Assembly: GCF_003967075.1 (NCBI RefSeq)
Contig: NZ_AP018664.1
Location: 3,684,001-3,748,000, forward strand
Direction of reading: 5' to 3'
Source of the DNA: Sphingobium amiense
GTDB lineage: Bacteria > Pseudomonadota > Alphaproteobacteria > Sphingomonadales > Sphingomonadaceae
DNA length: 64,000 bases
Shown here piece after piece: positions 17,281-28,981 of the stretch. The position numbers and the translations under genes are program-made. Positions within the stretch are counted from its first letter, which is position 1. Every line of letters begins with the position of its first letter. The notes beneath the pieces are model-generated. The model worked only from the letters and a program-made list of their open reading frames with translations. It did no database searches and was not told the DNA's origin.

Positions 17281-18796
17281 GACGCAGATCCTTCCCGCGC
17301 AGCGTATCATAGCGCGCGACATTGGCCTTCGGCTCCCGGCGCAGGCTCAACGCCTGTGGGGTATCGATGGCGGCGATGCTGGTTGGCTTGCCGTCGAGCA
17401 GCCGGTGGAGGATGTTGAGGATATGGGTCTTGGTCGGCACGCCAGCTTCCAGCGCCAGTTCGACGGAACAGAGCACCGCCTGCTCATCATGTTGCAGGAC
17501 CAGCGCGAGGATCTCCACCATCTCCCGGTCACCGCCGGGGCGCTTGAGCAGGAAGCCCTGCAACTGCCGGAAGGCCTCGGGCATCTCGGCAAAGGGCGCG
17601 CCGTTGCGCAGGGCGCCAGGCTTGCGCTGGATCACCGCCAGGTAATGCCGCCAGTCATAGATGGTCCGCCCTGGCTGGTCATGGGACCGCTCGATGATCC
17701 GGCCATGCTCGCACAGGACCTGGCCCTCGGCGGCGATGACGAGCCGGTCAGGGTAGACCCGCAGGCTCACCGGCCGGTTGGCGAAAGAGGCTGGCACGCT
17801 GTAGCGATTGCGCTCGAAGGAGACCAGGCAGGTCGGCGATACCCGCTTGGTGTGCTCGACGAAGCCATCGAAGGGCCGGCCCAGCGGCATCAGACTGGCG
17901 ACCTCTTCGGCATGCACATCGGCGATGGTGCCGGGCAGGACGCCATGCTGGATCTGACCCCATTGCGCGATGCACTGCTCCTCGAGCCAGACGTTGAGCG
18001 CATCGATGTCGGGGAAGCTGGGCATGGGTTGCCACAGCCGGCGCCGTGCATCCTGCACGTTCTTCTCGACCTGTCCCTTCTCCCAACCGGAAGCCGGGTT
18101 ACAGAACTCGGGCTCGAACAGGTAATGACTGGCCATCGCGGCAAAGCGCGCGTTGACCTGCCGAGCCTTGCCCGTGCCGATCCGATCAACCGCGGTCTTC
18201 ATGTTGTCGAAAATCCCGCGCTGCGGCACGCCGCCCAGCACCCGGAAGGCCTGGGTCAGAGCGTCGAACAGCATCTCGTGAGTCTGGAGCAGATAAGCTC
18301 GGACGGTGAAGGCGCGGCTGTGTGACAGCTTGGTGTGCGCCACCTGCAGCTTGGTCTGCTTGCCGCCCAGCAAGGCCCAGTCCTCGCTCCAGTCGAACTG
18401 GAACGCCTCGCCCGGCGCAAAGACCAGCGGCACGAACGTGCCGCGACCACTGGTCTGCTGCTCGCGCTGACGATCGGCCTTCCAGGTCCGCACGAAGGCC
18501 GCAACGCGCCCGTATGAGCCGTTATAGCCCAGGACCACGAGATCGGCGTGCATCTGCTTCGCCGTGCGCCGCTGCTTGCGCGACTTGCCAGCCTCGATCC
18601 GCAGCCAGCCTGACAGCTTCTCCGCATACGGGTCCAGCTTGCTCGGCCGCTCGGGAACCTTGAACTGCGGCTCTACCGTGTCCGCCCGCAGGTACTTGCG
18701 GATCGTGTTGCGCGACAAACCAGTGCGCCGCTCGATCTCCCGGATCGGAACCTGCTGCCGGAAATGCCAGCGCCGGATTACACTCAATAACGCCAT
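17270..18796 (-). CDS. istA: IS21-family transposase IstA, element 1
   Basis: A 508-residue DDE transposase. An N-terminal HTH ([20 protein letters not shown]) is followed by an integrase core whose acidic residues fall in [20 protein letters not shown] and the [15 protein letters not shown] segment. A C-terminal Mu-like domain follows. The ATG at 18796 begins [13 protein letters not shown]; the upstream extension in the same frame lies in the IS leader and is unlikely to be translated. Confidence 0.92.
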   Translation of the reverse strand: MALLSVIRRWHFRQQVPIREIERRTGLSRNTIRKYLRADTVEPQFKVPERPSKLDPYAEKLSGWLRIEAGKSRKQRRTAKQMHADLVVLGYNGSYGRVAAFVRTWKADRQREQQTSGRGTFVPLVFAPGEAFQFDWSEDWALLGGKQTKLQVAHTKLSHSRAFTVRAYLLQTHEMLFDALTQAFRVLGGVPQRGIFDNMKTAVDRIGTGKARQVNARFAAMASHYLFEPEFCNPASGWEKGQVEKNVQDARRRLWQPMPSFPDIDALNVWLEEQCIAQWGQIQHGVLPGTIADVHAEEVASLMPLGRPFDGFVEHTKRVSPTCLVSFERNRYSVPASFANRPVSLRVYPDRLVIAAEGQVLCEHGRIIERSHDQPGRTIYDWRHYLAVIQRKPGALRNGAPFAEMPEAFRQLQGFLLKRPGGDREMVEILALVLQHDEQAVLCSVELALEAGVPTKTHILNILHRLLDGKPTSIAAIDTPQALSLRREPKANVARYDTLRGKDLRHAS

Positions 18797-18908
18797 GTCG
18801 ATCACTCCTGAATCCTCCGACCAATCAGCCAGAGGGAAGTCAAAACATGGGTCACTTCTCAGTGGAAACTTATGCCCCTCCCGGGTCAACTCTCAGTGGA
18901 AATCAACA

Positions 18909-19167
18909 GCGAGATGCTTTTCTGCCAGTCACCGCTGCCCTGATGCTCGACCGCCAGCCGAAGGCTCAGCGTGTCGGTGATGGGCCCGCTGACATAACCA
19001 CTGACATCGAACTGGTCGAACCGTCCATAAGTCGCAGTCGCGCCAGCCTCGAACGTGTCGGAGGGCTTGGCCGCCACATAGTTGATGGCGCCGCCAGTGG
19101 AGTTGGCACCGAAGAGCGTTCCCTGCGGCCCTTTCAACACTTCGACATGATCTGCATCGAGGCCGGC
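18909..19167 (-). pseudogene. TonB-dependent receptor, internal fragment (second part)
   Basis: Read on the minus strand this is AGLDADHVEVLKGPQGTLFG, then NSTGGAINYVAAKP and early barrel strands up to GDWQKSI, where element 1 cuts it. It continues the frame of the fragment at 21812-22213: joining the two at the shared GCCGGC gives TRGAGLDADHVEVLKG, the normal plug sequence. Most of the barrel is missing, so the gene is dead. Confidence 0.85.
19162..19167. repeat. Left target-site duplication of IS element 2
   Basis: GCCGGC here and at 21812-21817 flank the second IS element directly. Removing the element and one copy restores the TonB receptor reading frame. Confidence 0.75.
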
Positions 19168-19214
19168 TGCGCGGCGACTGACAGGATGCGAGCGTAGCGA
19201 CAATCAAGATGAGA

Positions 19215-19287
19215 ATCGGTTGTTGGGGTGTCGGTGAAGGGCGGAGGGCGTAGCCCGAAGCCCGTAGCCGAGACCCCAACAACCGAT
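19215..19287 (+). repeat. Long hairpin in the left end of IS element 2
   Basis: ATCGGTTGTTGGGGT (19215-19229) is the exact reverse complement of ACCCCAACAACCGAT (19273-19287). After one mismatch the stem extends by TCGG/CCGA, giving about 20 pairs. It lies between the IS end and istA. It could block read-through from outside promoters into the transposase gene, as leader hairpins do in some IS elements; that role is inference. Confidence 0.6.
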
Positions 19288-19369
19288 GGCCCTTTAATGG
19301 AGGAGCCGCAGATCGTCGGGGCCGACCCAATATTCATTGGCATATCCAGATTGGAGGGAGATGCCGTGA

Positions 19370-21732
<2,363 letters not shown>

Positions 21733-21811
21733 CCCGGCACCATGAACCCGCCGCGACAATCTGTTCTCATCCTGATAGTCGCTGACCTCTCACCCAGATC
21801 GTCGCGCTATA

Positions 21812-22213
21812 GCCGGCACCCCGCGTCATTGCTGCAAAGGGAATGGGCGCTTCATCGACATATACCGTCACCGCCGGGCGTGTGCTGAGAGAGGAATCGT
21901 TGAATCCGACACCGCGAAGCGTATAGACGCTCACGCCTGTTGGTGTCTGGACGACGTTCAGCCCCGGCGTGATCTTCGGCAAGTCCTCGACCGCCTTGAT
22001 GCCAGCCAGTTGCAACTGCTCCCCGGTGGCTACCGTGATCGTCATCGGCACCGCGTTCGCGCTCTGCTGATATTTCTGCGCGGTGACGATGATATCCTTG
22101 AGCTGGTTGTCGTCCGCCGGTGGGGGCGCGCTTGTCTGGGCAATCGCGACACCGCTCATCTGGGCAATCGAGAATAGGCAGCATCCCGAATAGAATATGG
22201 CTTTCATGGTCAT
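21812..22213 (-). pseudogene. TonB-dependent receptor, N-terminal fragment
   Basis: It encodes 134 residues of a receptor: signal peptide (MTMKAIFYSGCCLFSIAQ up to AIAQ), TonB box-like DIIVTAQKYQQ, then plug (VPMTITVATGEQL, LRGVGFNDSSL, VTVYVDEAPIPFAAMTRGAG). The IS element 2 sequence begins right after. The rest of the plug continues at 18909-19167. GGAAGGGG lies 6 bp before the ATG at 22213. Before disruption it probably served uptake for this island, a second receptor besides that at 11967-14177. Confidence 0.85.
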
Positions 22214-22818
22214 ATATTTCCCCTTCCTAACTATGATTTATCTGCTGAAAAGTGGATATGCCGCGCGCTATCGCAGGCAGAATGATTCCAAAGTATAGTA
22301 TGACTCGGCTTGACGCCGCATCTTCTGCGACGCGGTCGGGGCGGGACCCATTGATTGAGGTTGCCGGGAAGCGGGGGCGCCGACTGAAAATTGGCTTGCC
22401 CCGAGCCATCCACTGCTAGATGGGCGAAGTTCCCGCTTTTGAACCACCCTGCTCAACGTGACGGCTGGCGGAGCAAGGCGGCGGGCCTCATTCCTCGCAT
22501 TGATGCCCAGACAAAGCTTGCGCCCCATTGAGCGAGACGTCCAAGCACGCTTCGGCATGGGGTAGCCTGCAACCGACCAGGTTGCGATTGCGCTGTCACT
22601 CAAGCAGGCTGTCATTGCCGGCATCGCTGCATCATCCCCCAACATTATGTTATTCGTTTATCGCTACTTATTCTGCTGTGACGAGACAGCCAAATAGCCT
22701 TTCACACTTGGGATTGGCCGTGCGAACAGGTTTGCCACCTGCCGCCTCAGGCCTTCCCGGCGTTCATATTTCGCCTGGTGACAAGCGCATTCGAGTGTCG
22801 CGTCAATCAGAATGAACA

Positions 22819-22832
22819 TAGAATATATTCTA
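22819..22832. promoter_or_regulatory. 14-bp perfect palindrome
   Basis: TAGAATATATTCTA is fully self-complementary. It lies 350 bp upstream of the MFS gene at 23183 in a locally AT-rich patch. It is a candidate regulator site for the forward operon. Confidence 0.35.
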
Positions 22833-22959
22833 AAGAAAAAGCCGCGTCAAGATGAGCGATGTGGCTGTCGTCCGCCATGAGGCACGTGGCGCAATTGACA
22901 GCGTTCGCGAACGATCGTTCCTCGCAGGCGCAGATTCGCGGTCCGATCCGTCAAGAATG

Positions 22960-22974
22960 GGTCATAATATGACC
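22960..22974. promoter_or_regulatory. GTCAT-type motif, copy D (perfect palindrome)
   Basis: GGTCATAATATGACC is a perfect 7-bp inverted repeat around a central A, 208 bp before the MFS start at 23183. It is the best-formed member of the motif seen at 6230, 14280 and 30678, and a good candidate operator for the forward operon 23183-28830. Confidence 0.5.
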
Positions 22975-23182
22975 AGGAGGGCAATATTTCTGCCCGCGTT
23001 AAGGTTGGCGGGCACGGCGGAGGGTGCGTCAGCCCCGTCTAAGTCGGGTTTTCGCCCTATCAGGAGGCAATCCATGTTGCGGGTTTCCGAAATATGACTT
23101 ATCGTCCATTTATTCGACGCCCTCTCGCAGAATCATCTGCGCATTTGAGGGCGGACAGCAATGAAGCTTCGGGTCAGGAAAT

Positions 23183-24496
23183 ATGGCAGCCATTAGCGAC
23201 CTTGATTCCGCGCCCTCCGCCTTAGGCGCCAATCCACGCCAGACGCCGCTGGTGTCCTTATCCCTGTTGATCGTGGCCTTTTTCCTCGGGCGCTTCAATC
23301 AAAGCTCGCTCTACCCACTGCAAGAAGCGATGGCGGCGGCCAAGGGGCTGACCGACAATGATGTCGCACTGTTGCAGGGGCCGGCCTTCATCCTGCCGTT
23401 TGTAATCCTCTCCGTTCCTCTCGGAATGGCCGTGGACAGGACAGTGCGCGTGCCATTGCTCATTGCTGCCCTTCTGATGGGAGCGATCGGCAGCGGGGCG
23501 ACAGCTTACGCCGATTCTCTCGCGACGATGTTTCTGGGCCGCGCCCTTGTCGGTCTTTCAACGAGCGCGGTCACTGTGACCGTGTTTTCGATGATCTCGG
23601 ATATTTTTCCTGCCGAGCAGCGCGGTCGCGCGAAGTCGGCTGCCGACGTTGCCGGGCAGGTTGGCGGTTCCGCCGCCTTTCTCTTCGGCGGCCTCGTTCT
23701 AGCGGCCAGTGACAAGGGGGCGCTGGGCTGGCGTTCGGCGTTGCTGTTGATGACGACGCCGCTGGTGATCGGCGCCGCCATTTTGCTGGCTCTACGCGAA
23801 CCGGTCCGCGCGGAAAGGCCGGTCGTCGGTCCGTCGACCGGGCAGATGCTAGCGGAATTGCGCACCTATCTCCCTCTCATCCTGCCGTTGATCATGGGCG
23901 CCGTCCTCATCGAGATCCCGATCGTCGGCGCCTTCATCTGGGGCGCGCCGATATTGACGCGAAGCTTTTCACTGGGCGCGGGGGAGGTAGGCGGCATCAT
24001 GAGCGCCGTCCTGCTGCTGAGCGGATTGGCCGGACCCATATTGTGCGGACTGCTGAGCGATGCTTGCCATCGGACGGGCGGTCCACGCAGGGCGATTGGG
24101 GCAGTGGCGCTGCTGATCTTCGTAAGTGTGCCCGGATGTCTGTTCGTCGCGGCACCCAGTGCTGCCATTGCAGCGATCATTCTGGGGCTGTTCATGACGT
24201 GCCTCAGCGGTGCTCTCAGCATGATCGTGACCGCCTTTACGATCGTCACTCCCGGCCAGCTTAGAGGCCTGTGCCTCTCGCTCCTGTCTGCCTCTGCGGC
24301 GGTGGGTGGGGTAGCGCTGGCGCCCCTGCTGATCAGTTGGCTCTCGGCCACATTCGGCGGGCCTGCAATGATTGGCAAGGCTCTTGCCTGTATCTGCTTC
24401 CCCAGCAGCCTGCTTGCATGTGCAAGCCTTCTCCTGGGAATGCGCGCGCTCTCAAGGATCGGCGCCTATCCGCCAGGCCAGGAAAACGGGACATAG
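23183..24496 (+). CDS. MFS transporter
   Basis: A 437-residue major facilitator protein with about 12 membrane segments. The loop 2-3 region reads VPLGMAVDRTVRVP, the MFS signature area. The segment FPAEQRGRAKSAADVAGQVGG lies after helix 4-5. The large N-terminal half of periplasmic-edge residues (QEAMAAAKGLTDNDVALLQG) resembles the spinster/aromatic acid-type branch. It leads a forward run with an unknown protein, a flavin monooxygenase, another MFS protein and a hydrolase. It probably moves the substrate or a product across the inner membrane. Confidence 0.87.
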   Translation: MAAISDLDSAPSALGANPRQTPLVSLSLLIVAFFLGRFNQSSLYPLQEAMAAAKGLTDNDVALLQGPAFILPFVILSVPLGMAVDRTVRVPLLIAALLMGAIGSGATAYADSLATMFLGRALVGLSTSAVTVTVFSMISDIFPAEQRGRAKSAADVAGQVGGSAAFLFGGLVLAASDKGALGWRSALLLMTTPLVIGAAILLALREPVRAERPVVGPSTGQMLAELRTYLPLILPLIMGAVLIEIPIVGAFIWGAPILTRSFSLGAGEVGGIMSAVLLLSGLAGPILCGLLSDACHRTGGPRRAIGAVALLIFVSVPGCLFVAAPSAAIAAIILGLFMTCLSGALSMIVTAFTIVTPGQLRGLCLSLLSASAAVGGVALAPLLISWLSATFGGPAMIGKALACICFPSSLLACASLLLGMRALSRIGAYPPGQENGT

Positions 24497-24557
24497 GCTC
24501 TGATCCTGCCTTCCCTGCTTGCTGCGTTTCCGCCCCCTCAACAAAGGACAGTTTCGG

Positions 24558-25325
24558 ATGCCTGACGTCCACGTAGAATGTGTCATCGACGGCCAAAGCT
24601 TTTCTTACGCTCAGATAAGGGACGTCCAATATCATCGAAACCTGCACTGGCTGCACGAGATGAAGCGGCTGGGGGCGGACATAGTATCCGACGGCGTAGC
24701 GCTGTCGCATGAAGGCATTGACTTGCTCGGCAGGCAAGCCGCCCACCGCGTCTCCGTCGATATCCGCAAGGCTTTGGGAGCGGCAGGGCTGAAGGCCTTG
24801 TTCAAGGAGCAACTGCGCGCATCCGACTTGATGTGGAAGGAATTGAGCGCCTCGCCGAACGACGCATCGCCGAAATTCTGTTTCGCCGACATGAAAGTGA
24901 CTGGCCTGTCGTTCGAGCAATTTCAGGAAGCGATTGCACTTGAAAATTTCCAGAGGAGATATGCCGAGATCAATCCCGATCATTGCTTCCTCAATCTCCG
25001 CGATAACGGCATTCACAGCATGGAGATTTTCGGCATGTACGGCGGGCCGTCCGAGGTCCACCTGACCATCGACCCGAATATCGACCTTCCATTTGAACCC
25101 GATCCCGAATTTCCGATGCTCGTGAAGGGCTTTACCACGCTCGCGAGTGACGAAACGCCAATCAATATCTTCGTCGCACATCAATATAAGCCGCTGGAAA
25201 ACGGCGTCGCAATGCGTCTGGGATGCATTTTCCCGGCGGCAGCGCCGCAGGAACTAGTCGACGGCCACAAATGGCATTCGGCCATAGAATTCTGGGAACT
25301 GGTCCAGCCCGGCGGCCCGCGTTGA
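24558..25325 (+). CDS. Protein of unknown function in a catabolic operon
   Basis: 255 residues, soluble, no signal peptide. I do not recognise it with confidence. It has an N-terminal part rich in charged helices (IDGQSFSYAQIRDVQYHRN to about residue 130) and a C-terminal part that looks like beta-strands: IHSMEIFGMYGGPSEVHLTI, then FVAHQYKPLENGVAMRLGC, then HKWHSAIEFWELV. The C-terminal G-x-AMR stretch followed by H-x3-E faintly recalls the diacetylphloroglucinol/phloretin C-C hydrolase fold, but that is weak. It lies between an MFS gene (61 bp before) and a flavin monooxygenase gene (82 bp after), so it is likely an enzyme or accessory of the same pathway. Confidence 0.6.
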   Translation: MPDVHVECVIDGQSFSYAQIRDVQYHRNLHWLHEMKRLGADIVSDGVALSHEGIDLLGRQAAHRVSVDIRKALGAAGLKALFKEQLRASDLMWKELSASPNDASPKFCFADMKVTGLSFEQFQEAIALENFQRRYAEINPDHCFLNLRDNGIHSMEIFGMYGGPSEVHLTIDPNIDLPFEPDPEFPMLVKGFTTLASDETPINIFVAHQYKPLENGVAMRLGCIFPAAAPQELVDGHKWHSAIEFWELVQPGGPR

Positions 25326-25407
25326 CTCTCCGGAGATCGAGCCGCGCGCAGCATCCGCATCGCGCTCCTCCGACAGGGTTCCCGATCGAATTGGAAGGAC
25401 CGACCGC

Positions 25408-26724
25408 ATGAGCAAAATGCTGCACATGGCCTTCTTCTCGCAGGCCGGAAATGGAAACGCCAACCGAGCCGGGAGCTGGATGCGAACGGTTGACGGCTAT
25501 GACTGGCGCTATCCCGAATTGCATCAGGATATCGGGCGTGCCGCCGAACGGGCCAAGTTCGACATGGTCTTCTATGCCGACGCTCTTGCCGCGCCGATGG
25601 TGTATCGGGGTTCCTTCGATTACTATGCCCGCGCAGGAATCATGATGCCGGTCCATGATCCTATCCCGATCATGGGAGTGCTCGCCGCCGCCACCAACCG
25701 GATTGGGCTGGTATCGACGATATCCACATCCTTCTACCCGCCCTTCATGGCCGCCCGGGTTCTGTCCACACTCGACCACCTCAGTCGCGGTCGGACGGGT
25801 TGGAACATCGTCACATCGGTCCAAAAGAACGCTGCCGAAAACCTCGGTCTGGATGACTTGCCGCCGCACGATACCCGCTACGACATCGCCGAAGAATATC
25901 TCGATCTCTGCCGCAAACTCTGGGATAGCTGGGACGTCGATGCGATGGTCATGGACCGTGCGAGCGGCGTTCTTGCCGACCCGACGAAGATCCATGCAGC
26001 CAATTTCGTGGGCGAGCATTTCAAGAGCCGCGGCCCGCTGAACATATCCCGTTCGCCCCAGGGGTACCCCGTGATCGCGTCCGCAGGCCAGTCGCCGCGC
26101 GCGATACGCTTCGCCGGAAAGCAGTCCGAGATCACGATATTCGCCAAGCGCACGATAAGCGAGATCAAGGCATTCACCAGCGAGGTCCGCGCCCAGGCGG
26201 TCGCATCGGGACGGGACGTGCGATCCTGCAAGATATTCAACGTCATTCAGCCGTTTATCGGCGAAACGGCGTCGATCGCGCAGGAGCGCTACGCTGCTTT
26301 CCTGGAGGGCATCGAGGTCAAATCGGTGCTTGCGAGCATGTCAGACGGGCTTGGCTTCGACCTCTCCACATTGGATGCCGACAAACCGATTCCGCCCGAG
26401 GCGTTCGAGGGGAGCAACGCCATGCCCCACGCCTTCCGCAATTATTACAAGGATGGAGCCAAACCAACCCTTGGCGACATCGCGCGGGACATCAGGGGCA
26501 AATATCTTCTAACCCCCGTCGGAACGCCTGATGATGTGCTCGACATCATGGAGGAGACCGCGCGCGAGGGCGATCTCGATGGCTTCTTTCTGGAATATGC
26601 CATCACCGACTATGCCGCTTTCGTCGAGTTCGTGGATAAGGTCGTGCCGCGCGCGCAGCAGCGGGGGATGATGCGGCGCGAATATACAGGCACGACACTC
26701 CGCCATCACCTCAACGAATTTTAA
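25408..26724 (+). CDS. LLM-class FMNH2-dependent monooxygenase (NtaA/SnaA/DszA family), distinct type
   Basis: A 438-residue luciferase-fold monooxygenase: MLHMAFFSQAGNGNA start, AERAKFDMVFYADAL, STISTSFYPPFMAARVLSTL, RGRTGWNIVTSVQKNAAEN, SRSPQGYPVIASAGQSPRA and a C-terminal MMRREYTGTTLRHHL. It is clearly diverged from the close pair at 6441 and 30814. It uses O2 and reduced FMN from a separate reductase, which is not in the window. It is followed by an MFS gene after 20 bp. Candidates are dealkylating, ring-hydroxylating or sulfur-oxidising roles; the sequence does not decide. Confidence 0.9.
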   Translation: MSKMLHMAFFSQAGNGNANRAGSWMRTVDGYDWRYPELHQDIGRAAERAKFDMVFYADALAAPMVYRGSFDYYARAGIMMPVHDPIPIMGVLAAATNRIGLVSTISTSFYPPFMAARVLSTLDHLSRGRTGWNIVTSVQKNAAENLGLDDLPPHDTRYDIAEEYLDLCRKLWDSWDVDAMVMDRASGVLADPTKIHAANFVGEHFKSRGPLNISRSPQGYPVIASAGQSPRAIRFAGKQSEITIFAKRTISEIKAFTSEVRAQAVASGRDVRSCKIFNVIQPFIGETASIAQERYAAFLEGIEVKSVLASMSDGLGFDLSTLDADKPIPPEAFEGSNAMPHAFRNYYKDGAKPTLGDIARDIRGKYLLTPVGTPDDVLDIMEETAREGDLDGFFLEYAITDYAAFVEFVDKVVPRAQQRGMMRREYTGTTLRHHLNEF

Positions 26725-26744
26725 GCCGACTCGCGGGAGCCACC

Positions 26745-28067
26745 ATGACGATCACGCACGCCGAGCCTTTGTCGGTGCCTCCTCACGGACATCCGGTGAG
26801 CCTTGAGCATGGTCCGGATGGATCGGGCGGCATCTACACTTGGTATGTCATCTCCATCATCTTTCTGGTCAACATTTTCAACTTTATGGACAGGATGGCG
26901 CTCGCGGTCCTGGCTCCCTCAATTCAGCAAGAGATCGGTATTTCCGACGCCGAGCTTGGTATGTTGACGGGGCTTGCCTATGCAATTTTCTATTCTTGCG
27001 CCGCAATTCCCATCGCACGGCTGGCTGACAGGTCCAGCCGCAAGAACATCATCGCGGTATCGCTCGCAATCTGGAGCCTCATGACGGCGCTGACCGGTGC
27101 TGCCCAGACATATTGGCAGTTATTCATAGCGCGGATGGGGTTGGGCGCGGGAGAGGCAGGGGGAGGACCGCCCGCGCAATCGCTGCTCTGCGACTACGTA
27201 TCGCCGGCCAAGCGGCCATTGGCTATCGCGGCCAACTCGATTGGATATGGCGTGGGGATAGCGGTCGGGATGGCGCTGGCAGGATATCTTGGCGAGCTGC
27301 TGGGGTGGCGGATGGCCTTCGTCGCGTTGGGAACGCCAGGCATGTTGCTTGCGCTGCTCGTCTTCCTGTCGGTGCGCGAACCTCCGCGTGGAAAGTTCGA
27401 TGAGGCAAGCGATGGCGCCCAACCCTCGCTGCTGACGACTTTCAACATGCTGCGGGCAAACCGCTTCTATCTCTGGCTCATGGTTCACGCTGCAACCGCC
27501 AGCATCTCCCTGTTCGGACTGAACCAGTGGTGGCCGATATTCCTGGTGCGGGCGCATCATCTCCCGCTGCCCAGCGTCGGCTTGCTGCTAGGTGCGGCAA
27601 TGGGATTGGGTGCGAGTGTCGGGCTGCTGGCAGGCGGCTTGATCGGCAACAGGCTGGCGCGCAATGGCTACCGCCCAGCATTGATAGCCTGCATCATCGC
27701 CATGCTGTCGCTGACGCCTATTGCGGTCGCGGCCAACCTTGCCACGGCCCCCTATATCGCCATCATCCTGATGGGGCTCAGCATGTTCTGCCACGGTTTC
27801 GCTACGGCCCCCACCGCCGCCGCCGTCTATAGCGCCGTCAGACCGGAGATACGTGCGACAGCAGGCGCGGTTGCCGTGTTTTTTCAGACCGTCATTGGAT
27901 CGTCCGTCGGGCCGCTGATTGTCGGCATAGTCAGCGAGTATCTTTATCCAAGCGTCGGAGCGGACGCCCTGCGCAACGCCTTGATGATTCCGGCCCTGGC
28001 GGCTGTCCCTGCGGCTCTGGCGCTGGCAGCAGCCATCAATGCTCTCGCCAGGACAGAGGTCCTTTAG
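26745..28067 (+). CDS. MFS transporter, spinster-like
   Basis: A 440-residue, 12-helix MFS protein. The first helix and loop, NFMDRMALAVLAPSIQQEIG, and LTGLAYAIFYSCAAIPIARL are characteristic of the spinster-type MFS group common in sphingomonads. The conserved loop 2-3 sequence is ARLADRSSRKN. It lies inside the forward operon, 20 bp after the monooxygenase and 49 bp before the dienelactone hydrolase-like gene. Probable role: import or efflux of the catabolised compound. Confidence 0.88.
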   Translation: MTITHAEPLSVPPHGHPVSLEHGPDGSGGIYTWYVISIIFLVNIFNFMDRMALAVLAPSIQQEIGISDAELGMLTGLAYAIFYSCAAIPIARLADRSSRKNIIAVSLAIWSLMTALTGAAQTYWQLFIARMGLGAGEAGGGPPAQSLLCDYVSPAKRPLAIAANSIGYGVGIAVGMALAGYLGELLGWRMAFVALGTPGMLLALLVFLSVREPPRGKFDEASDGAQPSLLTTFNMLRANRFYLWLMVHAATASISLFGLNQWWPIFLVRAHHLPLPSVGLLLGAAMGLGASVGLLAGGLIGNRLARNGYRPALIACIIAMLSLTPIAVAANLATAPYIAIILMGLSMFCHGFATAPTAAAVYSAVRPEIRATAGAVAVFFQTVIGSSVGPLIVGIVSEYLYPSVGADALRNALMIPALAAVPAALALAAAINALARTEVL

Positions 28068-28116
28068 GCCGTCCCGTCCCTGCCCCGAATTCCCTATCGT
28101 CTGAGAGGAGACCGAA

Positions 28117-28830
28117 GTGACCATCATGAAAACAGATACCGACGTCCAAAGCGTCGATGGGCAATTCAGCGCCTATGTCGCCTTGCCCGATCGGAGCAAC
28201 GGTCTTGCCGTGATCGTCTTTCAGGAGATATTCGGCGTCAATGCCAATATCCGCCAGATCGTCGATGACTTCGCGGTCGCCGGCTATGCCGCAGCGGCGC
28301 CCGATCTTTACTGGCGCCAGCAGCCCGGCATTCAGCTTGATCCCGGCAGCGAGGCGGAGCGCGCGCAGGCCATGGAGCTGATGGCCGGGCTGAACCGTGA
28401 CGAGGCCGTGCAGGACGGAGCGGCGACCCTGAACATGCTGCGGGACCGCCTTCCCGGCCTCAAGCGGTCGGCCGCTGTTGGCTATTGCTTCGGGGGAGGG
28501 GTGGCGTATTTGATGGCGGCGCGCGGGCTGGTCGATGCTGGGATATCCTATTATGGCACGGGTCTTCAGCAACTGCTTCCGGAGATGATCCACTCACAGG
28601 GCCGTCTGCTGCTTCATATCGCGGCCGACGATCACCTGTGCCCGCCCGAGGCGCAGCATCTGATCGCCGAAGCGGCCCATGTTGCTGGTTCCAGGGCCTC
28701 CGTGTCGATTCACGACGGGGTTGGGCATGCGTTCGCGCGGGTAGGTGGCGCGACATATAATCGCGAAGCCGCGGACCGGGCCAATGCCGAAACATTTGCG
28801 CTTCTCGAAGCGCTGGCCTCCTTAGATTGA
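28117..28830 (+). CDS. Dienelactone hydrolase family protein
   Basis: A 237-residue alpha/beta hydrolase. The nucleophile is Cys in AVGYCFGGGVAYL (about residue 122), the Asp is in HIAADDHLCPPE (about residue 171) and the His is in DGVGHAFAR (about residue 204), the Cys-Asp-His triad of dienelactone hydrolases. N-terminal VIVFQEIFGVNANIRQIVDD is typical of the family. These enzymes open lactones formed after ring cleavage. GTG 28117 is 6 bp after GAGAGGAG and is preferred to ATG 28126. It ends the forward run before the AraC gene. Confidence 0.9.
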   Translation: MTIMKTDTDVQSVDGQFSAYVALPDRSNGLAVIVFQEIFGVNANIRQIVDDFAVAGYAAAAPDLYWRQQPGIQLDPGSEAERAQAMELMAGLNRDEAVQDGAATLNMLRDRLPGLKRSAAVGYCFGGGVAYLMAARGLVDAGISYYGTGLQQLLPEMIHSQGRLLLHIAADDHLCPPEAQHLIAEAAHVAGSRASVSIHDGVGHAFARVGGATYNREAADRANAETFALLEALASLD

Positions 28831-28981
28831 GGTCCATTTTGGGGCATGCCTGATGGCCTTTTCGACAAGCGCCAAAGACCGGTGGTTCAAAAGGCGGGCA
28901 TATGGGCAAAGAAGCACGACGATGCTATCTTGGCGAGGGCCATATGATGGACCTGTTGGATGATCTGGGAGAAGGGCGGCA

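Larger units (their letters stand above)
16416..18908. mobile_element. IS21-family insertion sequence, element 1
   Basis: A 2493-bp element with istA and istB on the minus strand. The ends are perfect inverted repeats for about 30 bp, beginning TGTTGATTTCCACTGAGAGT. Sub-terminal copies of the GAGAAGTGACCC type lie inside both ends. No target duplication is found: the left flank is ..CATTGC and the right flank is GCGAGA... The flanks belong to two different interrupted genes, which indicates that a deletion accompanied or followed insertion. Confidence 0.9.
22214..23182. other. 969-bp intergenic region with two palindromes
   Basis: The region lies between the broken TonB receptor gene (minus) and an MFS gene (plus). 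I find no convincing gene; the short open frames here lack RBS and any family signature. It holds the palindromes at 22819-22832 and 22960-22974. The length suggests decayed DNA or a long leader. Confidence 0.4.

Noticed and set aside
19215..19287. Integron attC-like site
   Set aside because: The stem is nearly perfect and lacks the extrahelical bases and core GTTRRRY/RYYYAAC ends of attC. It lies inside the IS leader.
22852..23097. 81-codon plus-strand frame in the long intergenic region
   Set aside because: No RBS, no recognisable domain, biased to Arg/Ser, and it spans the palindrome at 22960. Not supportable as a gene.
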